Positions 42,089 to 49,975 of a DNA stretch of 64,000 bases are shown in pieces. This DNA is from an uncultured Lysobacteraceae bacterium (GTDB lineage Bacteria; Pseudomonadota; Gammaproteobacteria; Xanthomonadales; Xanthomonadaceae): the NCBI GenBank assembly GCA_902825775.1, contig CADECF010000005.1, positions 62,001 through 126,000 of the forward strand. The letters run 5' to 3'. Each line of letters starts with the position of its first letter. Within the stretch, counting starts at the first letter, position 1. Made by a program: the position numbers and the translations under genes. The notes under the pieces are model-generated. The model saw only the letters and a program-made list of their open reading frames with translations. It was not told where the DNA came from and did no database searches.

Positions 42089-43078
42089 TCAGTTGATATC
42101 GAAGTTCGCATCCGTCGGCATGATCGGCATCGCATCGGCCGGCACGCTGGGGTTGTCTTCTTCTTCGCGCAGATAATCGGGCAGGTCGTCCTGCTTCTCT
42201 TGGTTGCGGTCGCCGAAGATCTGGTAATTGCGGCGCTGGCTCCAGCCGTCGCGGAACAGGGCGTATTCGTCGGTGGCGCCGTCGCGCAACGCGTCCAGCG
42301 GCAGCAGCTGCGCGCGCACGTCGACCAATTGCAGGCCCTGGGTGAAGACGCGCACCTTGTCTTCTTCGATCTGGCGGATCGGCGACAACGGCGCATCGCC
42401 GATCAGGCCGAAGGTGTCGCGCACGGTGCGCGGACCGAACAGCGGCAACTCGACGTAGCGCGAACGCTTCCAGCCCCAGACGCCCAGCGTCTGGCCGAAG
42501 TCTTCGCTCTTGTTGGGGATCTTGGCGTCGCTGGCCGGGTCGAAGATGCCGCCGATGCCCAGCGTGGTGTTGAGCGCGAAGCGGCCCAGCGATTGCGCGG
42601 CCTGCTTGGGTTTGCCCTGCAGCAAGGCGTTCAACGCGCTGACCGGCTGGCCCAGGTTGTTGAAGAAATTGGTCACGCCCAGCCGGATCGGGCGCGGCAC
42701 CGCTTTCACGTAAGCCTTGGCCAGCGGTTTGGCGACGACGCGATCGACACCGTTGTTGAACTTGTGCACACGGCGATTGAATTTTTCCCACGGGTCGAAC
42801 GCAGCGGTCGATTCGACGCCGGGCGGCAGGGTGGGATCGGCGACCGGATCGTATTGCTGCGAGCCGTAGAGATCGTTGTAATCCTGCTCGGCCGCCGTCG
42901 GCATGTCGGCTGCAGGTGCCGTTTGCGGCGCGGACTGCGGCGTTTGCGCACCGTCCTGATCCGCGGAAGCGGCCGCCGCGGCCGGCGCCTCGTCGGCAGG
43001 CACAGACGATTGCGCCCACGCCTGGGCGGACAGCGTGAGCGCAAGGGACAACGCCAGGGGCAGGATTAATGGACGCAT
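42089..43078 (-). CDS. mlaA: MlaA (VacJ) outer-membrane lipid transport protein
   Basis: 329 residues. MlaA removes phospholipids from the outer leaflet. The conserved domain is at about 85-285 (DPWEKFNRRVHKFNNGVD, RFALNTTLGIGGIFDPA, LPLFGPRTVRDTFGL). The signal peptide (LALSLALTLSAQAWAQ) is type I; unlike E. coli MlaA there is no lipobox Cys near the N-terminus. An Ala-rich, Asp/Gln-rich segment (about 24-80) separates it from the domain. Last gene of mlaFEDCBA. Confidence 0.94.
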   Translation of the reverse strand: MRPLILPLALSLALTLSAQAWAQSSVPADEAPAAAAASADQDGAQTPQSAPQTAPAADMPTAAEQDYNDLYGSQQYDPVADPTLPPGVESTAAFDPWEKFNRRVHKFNNGVDRVVAKPLAKAYVKAVPRPIRLGVTNFFNNLGQPVSALNALLQGKPKQAAQSLGRFALNTTLGIGGIFDPASDAKIPNKSEDFGQTLGVWGWKRSRYVELPLFGPRTVRDTFGLIGDAPLSPIRQIEEDKVRVFTQGLQLVDVRAQLLPLDALRDGATDEYALFRDGWSQRRNYQIFGDRNQEKQDDLPDYLREEEDNPSVPADAMPIMPTDANFDIN

Positions 43079-43125
43079 CGGTTCACTATACCGGAGGCGG
43101 GCCGCGCAGTGCGGGTCCGCGGGGG

Positions 43126-43416
43126 TCAGGCTTCGAAAGCCAGGTCGGGGGCGAGCCGGTAGGCGGCGCGCAGTTCCGCCAGGCCGGGCGGGTCGCCGTC
43201 CAGGCCGAGGGCGTAGTCGCGGCGCGCGGCGAGCTCGGTCAGCAAGGCCAAGCCGGCGCTATCGACATGGCTCACCGCGCGCAGGTCCAGGCGCTGCGTC
43301 TGGCCGATCGCGGCCAGCGCGACCGGCCACAACGCGGCGACGGCCGGGCGGTCGAGTGCGCCGGCGAACACCAGCGCGTCGCCGTCCACCCTCAGGCTGG
43401 CGTCACTTGGTGGCAT
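43126..43416 (-). CDS. mlaB: STAS-domain protein MlaB
   Basis: 96 residues. Small cytoplasmic STAS protein that stabilises the MlaFE ABC transporter. AVSHVDSAGLALLTELA carries the conserved DSAG at the anti-sigma-antagonist position. It overlaps mlaC by 14 bases and is followed by mlaA 47 bases later. Confidence 0.85.
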   Translation of the reverse strand: MPPSDASLRVDGDALVFAGALDRPAVAALWPVALAAIGQTQRLDLRAVSHVDSAGLALLTELAARRDYALGLDGDPPGLAELRAAYRLAPDLAFEA

Positions 43417-44050
43417 CGGCCTGCATGCTGCCGGCTTTCAGTTCGGCGGCGACCTGGGCGATGGATTTCTGCGACAGCGGCGTATCGAACTGGCTGCGGA
43501 AGGTCTGCACGTAAGACACGCCTTCCACCATCACGTCGAACACTTTCCATTGGCCGCCGACCTGACGCATCAGATAGTCGACCGGCACCGGCTCGGCGCC
43601 GGGACGCAGGAATTCGCTGGATACGCGCACGCCGCGTCCGCCCGGCAATGCCGTTTCAGACTTCACCCGCACTTTCAACTGCGCGTTGAAATCCAGCAGC
43701 GCCGTGCCGTAACGCTGCATCAGGTTTTCGGCCAGCGCATCGGAGAACAGCTTCACGTCCGCATCGGACGCGCCGCGTCCGTGGCGGCCCAGCACCAGTC
43801 GGCCGGAATAATCGCGGTCGAACATCTGGTTGAACTCGCTGGTCATGAACTGGCGCAACGCAGCGCGGTTCTGGGTGAACTCGGCACGGCGGTTCTCGAG
43901 CGTGCTCAGGATGCGGGTGCTGTTGGTGAGCACGATCTGGCTCGGCGAATTCTGCCGCGCCGTCGTGCTGGCCTGCTGCGCCTGCGCGGCGGCGGGAACG
44001 AAAGCGGCGACGGCCGCAGCGATCATGATCGAAAGAAGGGACTGCTTCAT
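43403..44050 (-). CDS. mlaC: Periplasmic lipid carrier MlaC
   Basis: 215 residues. Signal peptide (MKQSLLSIMIAAAVAAFVPAAAQAQ), then the MlaC fold (about 35-200: NSTRILSTLENRRAEF, VRVSSEFLRPGAEPVPVDY, VFDVMVEGVSYVQTFRSQF). MlaC shuttles phospholipids between MlaA and MlaFEDB. Its start overlaps mlaD's stop (ATGA). Confidence 0.93.
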   Translation of the reverse strand: MKQSLLSIMIAAAVAAFVPAAAQAQQASTTARQNSPSQIVLTNSTRILSTLENRRAEFTQNRAALRQFMTSEFNQMFDRDYSGRLVLGRHGRGASDADVKLFSDALAENLMQRYGTALLDFNAQLKVRVKSETALPGGRGVRVSSEFLRPGAEPVPVDYLMRQVGGQWKVFDVMVEGVSYVQTFRSQFDTPLSQKSIAQVAAELKAGSMQADATK

Positions 44051-44613
44051 GGGGTTTCTTCCGTGGGAGTCTGCTGGGGAGTGGGTGCTGCGGGTTGCGC
44101 AGGCGCTTGCGGCGCCGTTTGCGGCGCTGCCTGCGCGCCGGCCGGAGGCTGGCCGCCGCCGCCGAACATGTATTTGCCGACCAACTGCATCAGGTCGACC
44201 GCGGATTGGGTGTAGACGATTTCGTCGCCGGGCTTGAGCACGTCCGGATCGCCGCCCGGTTGCATGCCGATGTAGCTTTCGCCCAGCAAACCGCTGGTGA
44301 AGATGCCGGCCGAGGTGTCCGCCGGCAGATCCTTGTACCGGTTGTCGATGTCCAGGGTAACGATGGAGTCGAATTTGACCGGATCAAGCTGAATCTCGCC
44401 CACACTGCCGACGATCACGCCGCCGATCTTCACCGGCGCCGAGGGCCGCAGCTGGCCGATGGTGCCGAAGCGGGCCTTGAGCGGATAGGTGTCGCTGCCG
44501 CCGAAGCTCAGCTTGCCGTTGGTGGAAGCGATCGCCAGCACCAGCAGCGATGCCAGCGCCAGCAGCAGGAAAGCGCCGACCGCGAATTCGAGACGTGGAC
44601 CACGGATGGCCAT
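44047..44613 (-). CDS. mlaD: MCE-domain protein MlaD
   Basis: 188 residues. One N-terminal membrane helix (LEFAVGAFLLLALASLLVLA) and an MCE domain (about 40-125, FGTIGQLRPSAPVKIGG, VTLDIDNRYKDLPADTSA, GLLGESYIGMQPG), then an amphipathic helix (VDLMQLVGKYMFGG) that forms the pore, and a Gln/Ala/Pro-rich tail. It forms the hexameric ring over MlaE. Confidence 0.95.
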   Translation of the reverse strand: MAIRGPRLEFAVGAFLLLALASLLVLAIASTNGKLSFGGSDTYPLKARFGTIGQLRPSAPVKIGGVIVGSVGEIQLDPVKFDSIVTLDIDNRYKDLPADTSAGIFTSGLLGESYIGMQPGGDPDVLKPGDEIVYTQSAVDLMQLVGKYMFGGGGQPPAGAQAAPQTAPQAPAQPAAPTPQQTPTEETP

Positions 44614-44617
44614 AGCG

Positions 44618-45370
44618 TTAACTCCGGAACAACAAAGCGGAAAGTACGAAATTGAACATCAGCACCAGCAGCGAAGCATTGACTACGGCGCGGGTGGTCG
44701 CGACCGAGGTGCCTTCGATCGTCGGTTCGGAATGGAAGCCGACATAGGACGCGACCAGCGCGGCGGTACCGCCGAATACCGCAGCCTTCAGGAAGGCCTG
44801 GCCGAAGTCGTCGGTCAGATCCACGCTGTCTTTCAGCGTCTGCCAGAACGTGCCCGAATCCACCCCGATCACGTGCACGGCTTCGAAATAACCGGCGCTG
44901 ATCGCCAGGCTGCAGAAGAACGCGGTCAGCAGCGGCACGCACAGCACCGCGGCCCAGAAACGCGGCGCGACGGCTTTGGCGATCGGATCGATGGCCATCA
45001 GTCCCAACGCGGTGATCTGGTCGGTCGCGCGCATCAAACCCAGCTCGGCGGCGATCGACGAACCGGCGCGGCCGACGAACAGCAGCGCGGTCAGCACCGG
45101 ACCGAGCTCGCGGTACAGGCCCAGGCCCAGCAGCACGCTGACCTGGTTGGTGGCGCCGTAGGTTTCCAGTGCGCGATAACCCAGCAAGGTCACCGACAAA
45201 CCGACGAAGGCGCCGCCGGCGGCGACGATGGGCAGGCTGCGCGCCCCGATCTTGTAGATCTCGCGGACCAGTTCGCGCCAGAAATCGCGGGTCGGTTTCG
45301 AAGCGCGCAGCACCGACAGCGAAAACAGCCCGGCCTGACCCAGCGAGCGGATCGAATCGAAGAAACTCAT
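44618..45370 (-). CDS. mlaE: Lipid ABC transporter permease MlaE
   Basis: 250 residues. Permease with five to six helices; EIYKIGARSLPIVAAGGAFVG, LGPVLTALLFVGRAGSSIAAELG (the conserved EExA-like segment) and DLIKAAVFGG-like FLKAAVFGG are diagnostic. It pairs with MlaF; start overlaps mlaF's stop. Confidence 0.95.
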   Translation of the reverse strand: MSFFDSIRSLGQAGLFSLSVLRASKPTRDFWRELVREIYKIGARSLPIVAAGGAFVGLSVTLLGYRALETYGATNQVSVLLGLGLYRELGPVLTALLFVGRAGSSIAAELGLMRATDQITALGLMAIDPIAKAVAPRFWAAVLCVPLLTAFFCSLAISAGYFEAVHVIGVDSGTFWQTLKDSVDLTDDFGQAFLKAAVFGGTAALVASYVGFHSEPTIEGTSVATTRAVVNASLLVLMFNFVLSALLFRS

Positions 45371-46152
45371 GCGGCTTGCGTCCTGGCCACGGCGTCGAAG
45401 GCGATCGGGCCGTCGGGTTCGCCCTTCAGGAACTGATTCACCAGCGGATCGCCGCTGTTCTCCAGCTGCGCCGGCGTGCCGGAGAAGACGATGCCGCCGT
45501 TGGCGATGACCACCGCGTGGTCGGCCACCGGCATGGTTTCGTGCACGTGGTGGGTGACGATGATGCTGGTCAGGCCGAGCGTGTCGTTGAGGCGCTTGAT
45601 CAGGCTCATGATCACGCCCGAGGCGATCGGGTCCAGGCCGGTCAGCGGCTCGTCGTAGATCATCAGCGGCGGATCCAGCGCTAGCGCACGCGCCAATGCG
45701 ACGCGTCGCGCCATGCCGCCGGACAACTCGCGCGGAAACAGATCCGCGGCGGCGCGCAGGCCGACCGCGTGCAGTTTCATTTCCACCAGCCGGCGGATCA
45801 CCGGCTTGGGCAGGTCGGTATGCGTCTGCAGCGGCAGGCCGACGTTCTCGGCTACGGTCAGATCGGTGAGCAGGCCGTTACCCTGCAGCAGCACGCCGAC
45901 GCCTTTGCGCATCTCCAGCAGCGCCTTGGTGGCCTGCGGCACCGGCCGGCCGAACACTTCGACCGTGCCCGCGGCAGGCGCGAGCTCGCCGGTCAACGCC
46001 GCCAGCAGCGTCGATTTGCCGCTGCCGCTGGGGCCCAGCACCGCGGTGATGCTGCCGCGCGGCACCTGCAGCGAGATGTCGCGCAGCACGGCGCGGCCGC
46101 CGCGATCGAGGCGGACATCGGCGAGGCGGACGATGGGCGTGTCGGCGGTCAT
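45367..46152 (-). CDS. mlaF: Lipid ABC transporter ATP-binding protein MlaF
   Basis: 261 residues. Walker A LGPSGSGKSTLL (38-49), signature LSGGMARRVALARAL, Walker B LMIYDEPLTGLDPI, and switch His in VTHHVHE. First gene of the six-gene operon; the gap upstream is mostly repeat sequence. Confidence 0.95.
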   Translation of the reverse strand: MTADTPIVRLADVRLDRGGRAVLRDISLQVPRGSITAVLGPSGSGKSTLLAALTGELAPAAGTVEVFGRPVPQATKALLEMRKGVGVLLQGNGLLTDLTVAENVGLPLQTHTDLPKPVIRRLVEMKLHAVGLRAAADLFPRELSGGMARRVALARALALDPPLMIYDEPLTGLDPIASGVIMSLIKRLNDTLGLTSIIVTHHVHETMPVADHAVVIANGGIVFSGTPAQLENSGDPLVNQFLKGEPDGPIAFDAVARTQAA

Positions 46153-46263
46153 GCGATGGGCGTTCTATCTAAAGATCGGGCGCGCGAGCGCAAAGGGGCG
46201 CAGCTTGGCGGCCGGCGGCTGAACAGGGTCATAGCGAAGCCATTGTCGCAGAGCGCAGCCGGG

Positions 46264-46557
46264 TCATACGCTGGCGATATTGCCCCAACGCGCCGCCGCG
46301 CGCTGCGGAATGGCCGACGCGACGGCTTTGCCCGTAGCCCGGGTGGAGCGCAGCGATACCGCGCCGCTGGGCCATTTGCTTGCGATGCGAGCCCAACGCG
46401 CCGCCGCGCGCTGCGAAATGACCGATACGGAGGCTTTGTCCGTAGCCCGGGTGGAGCGCAGCGATACCCGGGGCTTTTTGGTCGCCATTTCATTGAGGCC
46501 ACGCTTGATTCCTGAAAAATGGCGTTCCCGGGTTTCGCTGCGCTCCATCCGGGCTAC
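46264..46557. repeat. 108-base direct duplication containing family A repeats
   Basis: The 484-base gap 46153-46636 (mlaF/recC divergent) carries two direct copies of about 108 bases (46264-46371 and 46372-46479). Both contain CCCAACGCGCCGCCGCGC and end with GTAGCCCGGGTGGAGCGCAG (from 46334 and 46442). A third inverted family A end, GGGCTAC, is at 46524-46557. Open frames here are artefacts of the repeats. Promoters of mlaF and recC must lie around or within it. Confidence 0.85.
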
Positions 46558-46636
46558 GGTGACTCGGCCGGTTTAAGAATTCTTTGGGATCGGACCCGTC
46601 TCGGCGGATGCGACCTCGCTGCGGCAAGATGTCCGG

Positions 46637-49600
46637 ATGCCCGCATCCGCGACGTCCGACTTCCGGCTTTATCCGTCCAACGATCTGGACGTGTTGGCCG
46701 GCGTGCTGGGCCAGTGGCTGCGCACGCCCAAGGAGGGCGACTGGTGGCGCGAGGAATGGGTCCTGGTCCCGCAATTCTCGATGCGCCGCTGGCTGCAGCA
46801 GCAGCTCGCAACGGATCTGGGCATCTGCGCCAACGTGCGCTTCCTGACGCCGGGCGAGTTCGTCGATATAGCGCTGGATGCCCAGCTCGGTCCGGCGCCG
46901 CGCGGCGATCGCCTGCTGCCCGAAACGCTGCGCTGGCATCTGCTGCGCGAACTGCGCGCGCAAGCACCGGCGGAATTCGCGGATTTCCTGACCGGGGCCG
47001 ATCCGCGCCGCGCCTGGTCGCTGGCGGGGGTGCTGGCGGACAGCTTCGAGAACTACCAGGCCTGGCGTCGCGATCTGCTGCTGGGCTGGGAACAGCGCGC
47101 GCCGCGCGACGACGGCCAGGCGCAGTTGTGGCGGCGCGTCGGCGCGGGCCGGCAGCATCGGGCGCGCCGCATCGAAGAATACCTGCGTCGCTTCGGCGCA
47201 GAAGGCGCGCAGACGCCCGTCGGATTGCCGGTGCGTTTGTTCGTGTTCGCCTGCCAGAACGTGTCGCCCGATGTGCTGCAGGTGATCGCCAGCCAGGCGC
47301 GCGCCGGGGAACAGCATTTCTTCCTGCACACGCCGTCCCGCGTCTACTGGGGCGACCTCGGCCGCTGGGCGGCCGAATACCGCCCCGACCTGGACGATCG
47401 TTTCGGCGGCGAGAATCCATTGCTCGCGGCCTGGGGGCAGGCCGGCCGCGATTTCATCGCCGCGCTGGGCGGCGGCGAGACGGTGCGCGCCCACTTCGAA
47501 GCGCCCGCCTTCGCCGAACCGGACGGCGACAGCTTGCTGGGCCGCCTGCAAACCGACGTGCTGGAGAACCGGGCGCCGCTTACCGTCACCGACAGCACAT
47601 GGCCGCGCCGCGAAGTCGATCTCGCCGACGCCAGTCTGCAATTCCACGCCTGCCACACGCGCTTGCGCGAAGTGCAGGTGCTGCACGATCAATTGCGCGC
47701 GATGCTCGAAAGGCCCGCCGAAGCCGGGCGCGAACGCATCTCTCCTCGCGATGTCGCGGTGCTGATGCCCGATATCGATGCCTATGCGCCGTTGGTGGAA
47801 GCCGTATTCGGCGGCGCATTAGGGACCGCGCGCGAGATTCCGTACACGATCGCCGACACCAGTCCGCTGGCCACGGCGGCGATCGCGGAAGCTTTTCTGC
47901 GTCTGCTGAAGCTGCCGATCGAACCGCTCAGCTTGCCGCATCTGGTCGGTTTGCTGGCCGTGCCGGCGCTGGCCGAACGTTTCGATATCGACGATGCCGA
48001 CCGCGACCGCCTGCAAGACTGGCTGCAGGCCGCCGGCGCGCGCTGGGGCATGGACGGCGCCGACCGCGAGCGTCACGACGCAGGCAGCGAGGCCGCCTAC
48101 ACCTTCGAATTCGCGCTCGATCGTCTGCTGTTGGGCATGGCCAGCGGCGAAGAAGAGCCGATCGCCGGCGTCGCGCCCTGGCCGCAGCTGGAAGGCCAGG
48201 CGACGCGTTCGCTCGATTCGCTGGTGCGCCTGCTCGCGGCGCTGCGCGGTTACGTCACGCGCATGCAGCAGCCGCAGGCGCCGCGCGATTGGACGAACCT
48301 GCTGTCGGAACTGATCGCCGCCGTGTTCGCGGCCGAGCCGCGCGATACGGCCGAGCGCTCGGTGCTCGAACGCCTGCATCGCGCGATCGGCGCGTTCGCC
48401 GACAGCGCCGCGCTGGCCGGCTTCGACCAGCCGGTCGAGCACAGCGTGGTGCTGGACCATTTCCAATCCGAACTCGGCAGCAGCGATGCGCGCGCGCCGT
48501 TCCTGTCCGGCGGCGTCTGTTTCGGGCGCATGGTGCCGATGCGGCTGATTCCCTTCCGCGTGATCTGCCTGTTGGGCATGGAAGAAGCCGCCTTCCCCGC
48601 GCGCGACGGGCGCGATCCGATCAACCGGATCAATCAGGCGCTGGATGGACCCGACCGCCGGGTCGGCGATCCCTCGCGCCGCGATGCCGACCGCTTTCTG
48701 TACCTGCAATTGTTTTCCTCGGCCGGCCGCGTGTTCTACAACAGCTGGGTCGGCATGGACGCGCGCGACGGCAGCCGGCGCGAACCGTCGATGCTGGTGT
48801 CGGAGCTGCTGGACGCCGCCGCGCGCTATCACCAGGGCGATGCGGCCGCAGTGCGCGAAGCGCTGATCGTGCGCCATGCTTTGCAGCCCTTCTCGCCTGC
48901 GGCTTTCGGCGCGGCGCTGCCTGACGAAGGCCGCCCCGATCCGCGCCGTTTCAGTTACGACGAGCGCTGGTATCCGGCGGCCGCTGCGACGATCGGGCAA
49001 GGCGAGCGCACCGCTTTCGCATTGCCGTTGGCGACGCAGATGGATGAAGAGGACAACTTGTCCCTGATCGGCCTGCGCAACGCGCTAATGCGACCGCACG
49101 CGTTCTATCTGCAGGACGGCCTGGGCCTGCGCCTGCCGGAAGAAGAAGCGCCGCTCGACGAACACGAACCTTTCGGAACGCCCGATGCGCTTGCGCGGCA
49201 TCGTTTGCGCGAAATCGTCTTCGATGCGTGGCGCGAAGCCGGTGTTGCGCCCGATCTCGGCGGTCTGCAGGCGCGGTTGTTGGCGCGCGGATGGCTTGCG
49301 CCCGGCGCAGACGGCAGTGCGGTGCTGCAAGACATCATGGACGAAGTCGCGCCGTTCGCCGAACTCGCTATCGCCGAAGGTTTCGGTGGCGCCGGGGAAA
49401 CGATGCCATTCGGCTTGGCGCTCGAAGGAAGAACGCTGATCGGGCATCTGGACCGCATTCATCCTCAAGGCGTGTTCCGCGCCGCGCTCAACCCCAATGG
49501 CCGGCATGGCGGCCATGCGGTCCGGCACGGGCTGGACCGGCTGGTCGCTTCGGCGCACGGCCTGACGCTGCACGAGTTGTCGGCGGAGAAGAAAGGCGCC

Positions 49601-49975
49601 GCACCGCGCATCGTCGCGCCTCCGCCGTTGCCGCCTGCGCAAGCGCTGGCGGCTTTGTCCGCATTGGCGGCGTTGCGGCATCGCGCCGCGCGCGCGCCGC
49701 TGCGCTTCCTGCCCAAGAGCGGCTACGTATTCTGGCAACTCGCCGAGGAAAACGCCGAACGCGCGCTCGAAGAAGCGCAGAAAACCTGGGCCGGCAGCGA
49801 CGGCGACTTCGGCGGTCCGGGCGAAGCGCAGCGGGCCACTGGGATCGCCTTGCGCGGCCGCGATCCTTTCATCGATGGCGATCTCGATTCCCGCGATGCG
49901 TTCGAACACCTGTCCTACGTCATTTTCAACGCGCTCGAGCGCGGCGAAACTTTCGATGCCGGAGCGTTGCCGTGA
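46637..49975 (+). CDS. recC: Exodeoxyribonuclease V gamma subunit RecC
   Basis: 1112 residues. Structural subunit that splits DNA and recognises Chi in RecBCD. Diagnostic segments: YPSNDLDVLAGVLGQWL, VPQFSMRRWLQQQLA, VFACQNVSPDVLQVI and FRVICLLGMEEAAFPARDGRDPINRINQ. Length fits the family. Start ATG 46637; stop overlaps recB (GTGA). Confidence 0.95.
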   Translation: MPASATSDFRLYPSNDLDVLAGVLGQWLRTPKEGDWWREEWVLVPQFSMRRWLQQQLATDLGICANVRFLTPGEFVDIALDAQLGPAPRGDRLLPETLRWHLLRELRAQAPAEFADFLTGADPRRAWSLAGVLADSFENYQAWRRDLLLGWEQRAPRDDGQAQLWRRVGAGRQHRARRIEEYLRRFGAEGAQTPVGLPVRLFVFACQNVSPDVLQVIASQARAGEQHFFLHTPSRVYWGDLGRWAAEYRPDLDDRFGGENPLLAAWGQAGRDFIAALGGGETVRAHFEAPAFAEPDGDSLLGRLQTDVLENRAPLTVTDSTWPRREVDLADASLQFHACHTRLREVQVLHDQLRAMLERPAEAGRERISPRDVAVLMPDIDAYAPLVEAVFGGALGTAREIPYTIADTSPLATAAIAEAFLRLLKLPIEPLSLPHLVGLLAVPALAERFDIDDADRDRLQDWLQAAGARWGMDGADRERHDAGSEAAYTFEFALDRLLLGMASGEEEPIAGVAPWPQLEGQATRSLDSLVRLLAALRGYVTRMQQPQAPRDWTNLLSELIAAVFAAEPRDTAERSVLERLHRAIGAFADSAALAGFDQPVEHSVVLDHFQSELGSSDARAPFLSGGVCFGRMVPMRLIPFRVICLLGMEEAAFPARDGRDPINRINQALDGPDRRVGDPSRRDADRFLYLQLFSSAGRVFYNSWVGMDARDGSRREPSMLVSELLDAAARYHQGDAAAVREALIVRHALQPFSPAAFGAALPDEGRPDPRRFSYDERWYPAAAATIGQGERTAFALPLATQMDEEDNLSLIGLRNALMRPHAFYLQDGLGLRLPEEEAPLDEHEPFGTPDALARHRLREIVFDAWREAGVAPDLGGLQARLLARGWLAPGADGSAVLQDIMDEVAPFAELAIAEGFGGAGETMPFGLALEGRTLIGHLDRIHPQGVFRAALNPNGRHGGHAVRHGLDRLVASAHGLTLHELSAEKKGAAPRIVAPPPLPPAQALAALSALAALRHRAARAPLRFLPKSGYVFWQLAEENAERALEEAQKTWAGSDGDFGGPGEAQRATGIALRGRDPFIDGDLDSRDAFEHLSYVIFNALERGETFDAGALP

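Noticed and set aside
46264-46557. Short open frames (for example about 94-117 codons) across the mlaF-recC gap
   Set aside because: They follow the repeat units exactly and appear on both strands, so they are artefacts of repeats.
49228-49971. N-terminal extension of RecB in the same frame
   Set aside because: It lies inside recC in another phase; the GTG at 49972 gives a normal RecB N-terminus.
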